A DNA stretch of 64,000 bases from Magallana angulata (lineage: Eukaryota > Mollusca > Bivalvia > Ostreida > Ostreidae), in assembly GCF_025612915.1 (NCBI RefSeq), contig NC_069113.1:23633001-23697000 (forward strand), read 5' to 3'. Position numbers and translations under genes: made by a program. Under the pieces are notes generated by a model. It worked only from the letters and a program-made list of their open reading frames with translations, was not told the origin of the DNA and did no database searches. Shown piece by piece: positions 60,256-64,000 of this stretch (the first letter of the stretch is position 1; each line of letters opens with the position of its first letter).

Positions 60256-61043
60256 AGATACATTATTTTTATTAATCAGTTTTAAAATGGAAATGGCTAT
60301 TGGATACTTACAAACAAATAGAGACAAATCGTTTAATGATTTAAAGTTGCACTGAAATAAACCATAATCAACTGGCTGTAAGATGTCAGAATGTACCTAC
60401 TGTCTGTACGCGGTATACAAGTATCTTCTAGATTGAAATGTTGTGTGATTCAATATTCCTATTTCTATGTTACCTTTTATTATTTTCTGCATACAAATTT
60501 TGTATACAATAACCCAAACTGAGTCAGTAAAAATGTCTCATGTAAATCAGCATTTATTGTTATACTAATTTAAATGATTAGCGCCTATCTACTTACGTGA
60601 TTATGCGGAAAGTTTTGACCATTTTTTAACGTATTGCAATATTTTTGTTTCAGATAGTTGCAAATGAGAAAATCTTAATTGTCTTCTTTTGTAGAGATAC
60701 TTAGTAAAGAGTACATCTATTTTTTTTTTAAATATTTATTAAATTTTGAGCAATCTTGTATACATTATATGCACAGGTGCTCGATTATCGGATATTGTAG
60801 TTTTTAATTATTTGCTTGGGGACAAAAATTAAAATTGGTAATGATATCTTATATATATGTTTCTATGTATGGCAATGCTACAGTAATTTAGCCTTTAAAA
60901 ACATAAGAGTATCATTATACTTAAGCGACTATTTAGATTGGATTATATTTATAAATAACGAGCGTCGAATGGACCCACGGGTGACGGAGAAAGGAACGAC
61001 GCGTAATCAACCGTGAGTTTCCGATGATGCTCATAGGATTAAA
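60256..61043. other. Intergenic 3' of T6
   Basis: AT-rich, with AATAAA near 60356 as a possible alternative polyadenylation signal for T6. Nothing else is recognised. Confidence 0.4.
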
Positions 61044-61815
61044 CAAGAGGCCCATGGGCCACATTGCTCACCTGAGGAACAATAGGTATGATAAATTCAG
61101 CTTAATGGAGTCATAATACAAACTATCTGGACAATGTACAATAATACATGTAGATCCTGTATAAATAAAATCCATTTTCCCCTGGATATTCTTATGTTTA
61201 TAATCATTAGTCCCTTTTCTAACAGGATGATTTTATAGTCATATTATATGTTGAGTATTGCAGTTCTCAAAAAGATCCTCATCAATAGTTTATATATGGG
61301 ATTTAAACGTACATCAAACTCTGAACCTTCTCGTGGCCAAAGAATTGTCCTGGGGCCAAAGTCTCAACAATTATAAAGAATCATCTGGCTGATTAGTTTC
61401 TGAGAAGATTTTTTAAAGATTTACCCTATATATTCTTTTGTTAAACTTTGACCCCCCTTTAAGGCCCCACCCTACCCCTGGGGATCATGATTTTCACAAC
61501 CTTGAATCTACACTACCTGAGGATGCTTTCACACAAGTTTCAGCTTTCCTGGCTGATTAGTTTCTGAGAAGAAGATTTTTAAAGATTTACTGTATATATT
61601 CCTATGTAAAACTTCGATCCCCCATTGTGGCCCCACCCTACCCCCGGGGGTCATGATTTTCACAACTGTGAATCTACACTACCTGAGGATGCTTTCACAC
61701 AAATTTCAGCTTTCCTGGCTGATTAGTTTCTGAGAAGAAGATTTTTAAAGATTTACTCTATATATTCCTATGTAAAACTTCGACCCACCATTGTGGCCCC
61801 ACCCTATCCCGGGCA
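61044..61815 (+). mobile_element. Pearl-like repeat, left end and tandem core
   Basis: It begins ACAAGAGGCCCATGGGCC...GCTCACCTGAGGAAC. It then has about three units of roughly 175 bp, each with GATTAGTTTCTGAGAAGAAG, ATATATTCCTATGTAAAACTT, GTGGCCCCACCCTA, GGTCATGATTTTCACAAC and CTACACTACCTGAGGATGC. The right end is missing; the core stops at CCCGGGCACAGG near 61815. It is non-coding. Confidence 0.75.
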
Positions 61816-61823
61816 CAGGATGA

Positions 61824-62070
61824 ATGACCATCTTTAAGTCCTCCTTAAAGATAGCTTAAAGGTGTTTAAAGGTAGCTTAAAGACGATCTTTAAGCCACCT
61901 TTAAGCTATATGTGTTGCTTAAAGGAAGCTTAAAGAAAGCGTAAAGATGGCTTAAAGGCAGCTTAAAGACTATCTTTAAGCCACTTTGAAGCCACCTTTA
62001 AGGACAACTTATAGGTCCTTAATGTCCAAACTTCTTTAAGCTACCTTTAAGCTACCTTTAAGCCACCTTT
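61824..62070. repeat. CTTAAAG-based degenerate minisatellite
   Basis: Imperfect 10-13-bp units on both strands, such as GCTTAAAGGTGGC, CTTTAAGCCACC and GCTTAAAGATAG. The same repeat resumes at 63899-64000 at the window edge. The mixture of orientations makes it foldback-prone. Confidence 0.85.
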
Positions 62071-62195
62071 AAGCGATTAAAAAAAAATTAATTCAATATT
62101 GTGCTTAATTTACCAACAAAATGTATTAAATTTATGAAAGGAAAGGTATTAAAAACGTTTTTTGTTCTAGAAAATAAAATGAAAAAAAAAACAAC

Positions 62196-62276
62196 GCAGG
62201 CGGCGAGAACTGTACCCGGGACCCTTTGATTACTAGCATCACCAGACATCCGCTGCGCCACGGCAACTTACATATA
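62196..62276 (-). ncRNA. tRNA-like sequence with Pol III-type box A and T-run
   Basis: Read on the minus strand it contains TGGCGCAGCGG, a match to the box A consensus. An arm TGAT-GCTAGTA-ATCA with a 7-nt loop would place UAG at the anticodon position, and a GGGTCCCGGG T-arm-like region follows. A T10 run (a Pol III terminator when transcribed) follows at about 62182-62192. The acceptor stem does not pair cleanly, so it is a degenerate tRNA or the head of a tRNA-derived repeat rather than a working tRNA. Confidence 0.4.
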
Positions 62277-63070
62277 TTAGAGTGTTTTTATATCCTATAT
62301 ATCAGTGGATATTGAATCAATGTATTGAATATGTTTACTTGAAAAGATTTTGACAAACCATTGACAAACCAATCAATTATATCTAATTTATAAATTACAT
62401 GCATGCATGTATTTAGAATGAAATACGGAACTTGGTCTTCAGTGAACAAAAATATATTAGACCTAAATGGAAACCGTTAGGCTCACTAGTAGGCTTTCTA
62501 AGTTAATAAATTTAAACCGAGTAGATATACGTTCATCTAATTTATAGCTATAAAAATGTAAGAAAGAAAATAAAATCATTTCTTTTATTAAATGCATTGA
62601 AACTATTAGGGTATTTGTTCAATTTCCCGCAATTTCCCGATTTTCATGATCGCGGCGCCGTTCCAGTATGTTTAAATATTTAATTGTATACATGATTTTT
62701 AAACTATCAATTCTATAACAAACAATATTACCAATTACCACGTATTTACTGCATGTGGCAATTGCAAATGATGTATACATATACTTGTACATACAATTGT
62801 ATGATGTACCAGGCCGGGTATGTTACATATTTACCCTTATACATATATTTAAATAATTAACCCCTATTTATGATCACCGATACATTAATTAATTAGCCTC
62901 AAGATTTTACTCCTACATACATGTATCGTTAATTTGTAGACGTAACATTTTTGAAACCCAGAGCTAGGAAATAATACTTTGAAAATGAATTACAAATGTA
63001 AATTAACTTTTATTCACTAGACTTATCGTATACTCGTACATACTAAGATTCAACGCCTTTAGAAACCCTG
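62277..63070. other. Intergenic, no recognised gene
   Basis: AT-rich DNA without coding signal. A GATCGCGGCGCCG island near 62650 is the only GC-rich point. Confidence 0.4.
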
Positions 63071-63300
63071 ACGTGCACCTGGGCACACGACACACCTGTT
63101 GTGTATATCTTGTATATTCTGTGTTAGTTCAAGGAGTTTTCTTAAGTTGTACAAACAATAGACTTTAATTAGATATACACAAACGTGCACCTGGGCACAC
63201 GACACATCTGTTGTGTATATCTTGTATATTCTGTGTTAGTTCCAGGGGTTTGCTTAAGTTGGACAAACAATAGACTATAATAAGATATACACAAACGAAC
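63071..63300. repeat. Two-copy 116-bp tandem duplication
   Basis: The unit starting CGTGCACCTGGGCACACGAC is repeated head-to-tail (about 63071-63183 and 63184-63300) with few differences. It includes the phrases TTGTGTATATCTTGTATATT and ACAAACAATAGACT. It is recent, judging by the high identity. Confidence 0.85.
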
Positions 63301-63511
63301 AAAACTATGTCTAGACAAGCAAAGCAGTAATATCCTGCTCGTATAACAAAGGCAGTTGAGAGTCTTTTCATCTTTAACATGTATCTAACAGATCTAGAGT
63401 TAGACCTAGAAATAATGAAAATTGAAAAAAAAAATACAAATCTTAAACCGATTATCAAATTAAATCATGCATTTTTGGTTCATTATCTTTATTTTGTTTA
63501 ACAACCGGATG

Positions 63512-63516
<5 letters not shown>

Positions 63517-63574
<58 letters not shown>
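63517..63574. repeat. GA dinucleotide microsatellite
   Basis: Run of GA of about 58 bases. Confidence 0.95.
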
Positions 63575-63578
<4 letters not shown>

Positions 63579-63898
63579 CACTGATTAATTTATAATACGA
63601 AACAAACATACCTTAATTTGTTTTATGCACAGATTAAGATAAGGAGGCTGCACTCACCCCTACAATAATTTTGAAACCCCAAAAAAAATTATAAAGAATT
63701 TTATAATGGCAATCTGTGTCCATCGAACCGGTGTTGATGATAGCGATCTGAGATTAATGGAGCGACAATTAAAACCGCCTGGAACACCCCCTCCCCCTTC
63801 CTTGGTAATTATATCATCGCTCGGATCACCCCCTCCCATCCTTATAAAAAGAGCTTTTGCATTTAATATATGTTTTTATTGTTCAGCTTGATCAAACT

Positions 63899-64000
63899 TG
63901 ACTTAAAGGGAACTTAAAGATGGTTTAAAGACAACTTAAAGGGAGCGTAAATGCCACTTAAAGATGCTTAAAGGTGGCTTAAAGATGGCTTAAAGGTGAC
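63899..64000. repeat. CTTAAAG minisatellite, truncated by the window end
   Basis: Repeats such as ACTTAAAGG, GCTTAAAGGTGGC and GCTTAAAGATGGC, the same family as 61824-62070. The two blocks may be the ends of one larger element enclosing 62070-63899. Confidence 0.8.

Noticed and set aside
62196-62276. Functional tRNA-Leu (UAG) gene
   Set aside because: Box A and an anticodon-like loop are visible, but the acceptor stem does not pair and the T-arm is off consensus. Recorded only as tRNA-like.
1-64000. CRISPR arrays, operons or bacterial-type systems
   Set aside because: Spliced genes, polyadenylation signals and animal repeat families show a eukaryotic nuclear genome. The regular arrays present are satellites or transposon cores without unique spacers.

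Overview
This window is nuclear DNA from an animal, most likely a marine bivalve and probably an oyster-type mollusc. It is AT-rich with long intergenic spaces, spliced genes, CT/GA microsatellites and many short inverted-repeat elements. Several repeats look like the bivalve Pearl/Helentron-type family: starts reading ACAAGAGGCC, cores of tandem units of roughly 165-175 bp, an ACGG microsatellite, and ends reading GGTGAGCTAAAAA. The species call is inference; no database search was possible.

The core (about 5.2-52.3 kb) is a tandem array of a two-gene cassette. Each cassette has an intronless tripartite-motif (TRIM-type) gene on the + strand (RING, two B-boxes, coiled coil, beta-propeller/NHL-like C-terminus, 636 aa) followed tail-to-tail by a minus-strand VPS33A-like gene. 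Five TRIM copies are present: T1 (6701-8611), T2 (17545-19455) and T5 (38639-40549) are intact; T3 (24067-25957) is split by a 26-bp deletion just after the RING; T4 (32815-34738) is a multiply broken pseudogene. Only the VPS33A copy beside T5 is complete. I could trace 19 exons between 41149 and 52253, summing to an open 608-codon frame with conserved SM-family motifs. The copies after T1, T2 and T3 keep only 3' exons (10 and 12-19; 16-19; 10 and 13-19 respectively). Their coding phases and most splice sites are preserved, so a whole TRIM gene was repeatedly co-duplicated with the 3' half of VPS33A.

The left arm (1-5165) is repeats: a 4.2-kb inverted-repeat transposon with a CCTG target duplication, carrying LINE debris and inserted into a Pearl-like repeat. 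The stretch 34.7-37.0 kb between T4 and the T5 cassette is mostly another Pearl-like repeat. The right arm (52.3-58 kb) has at least five foldback or MITE-like elements, one containing an unusual array of short palindromes based on TTCCTATAGGAA. A sixth, divergent TRIM-like gene that lacks a RING (58675-60255) follows, and then more Pearl-like repeat, a CTTAAAG-rich minisatellite, a tRNA-like sequence and a 116-bp tandem duplication.

Working picture: VPS33A is a housekeeping endolysosomal tethering gene (HOPS/CORVET). The TRIM genes belong to a family that is strongly expanded in bivalves and often linked to innate immunity. All five array copies share an IRF-site-like ACTTTCGTTTT exactly 39 nt upstream of the ATG. 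Sequence mosaicism among the copies suggests gene conversion. Young insertions with visible empty sites in sister copies allow relative dating of the duplications.
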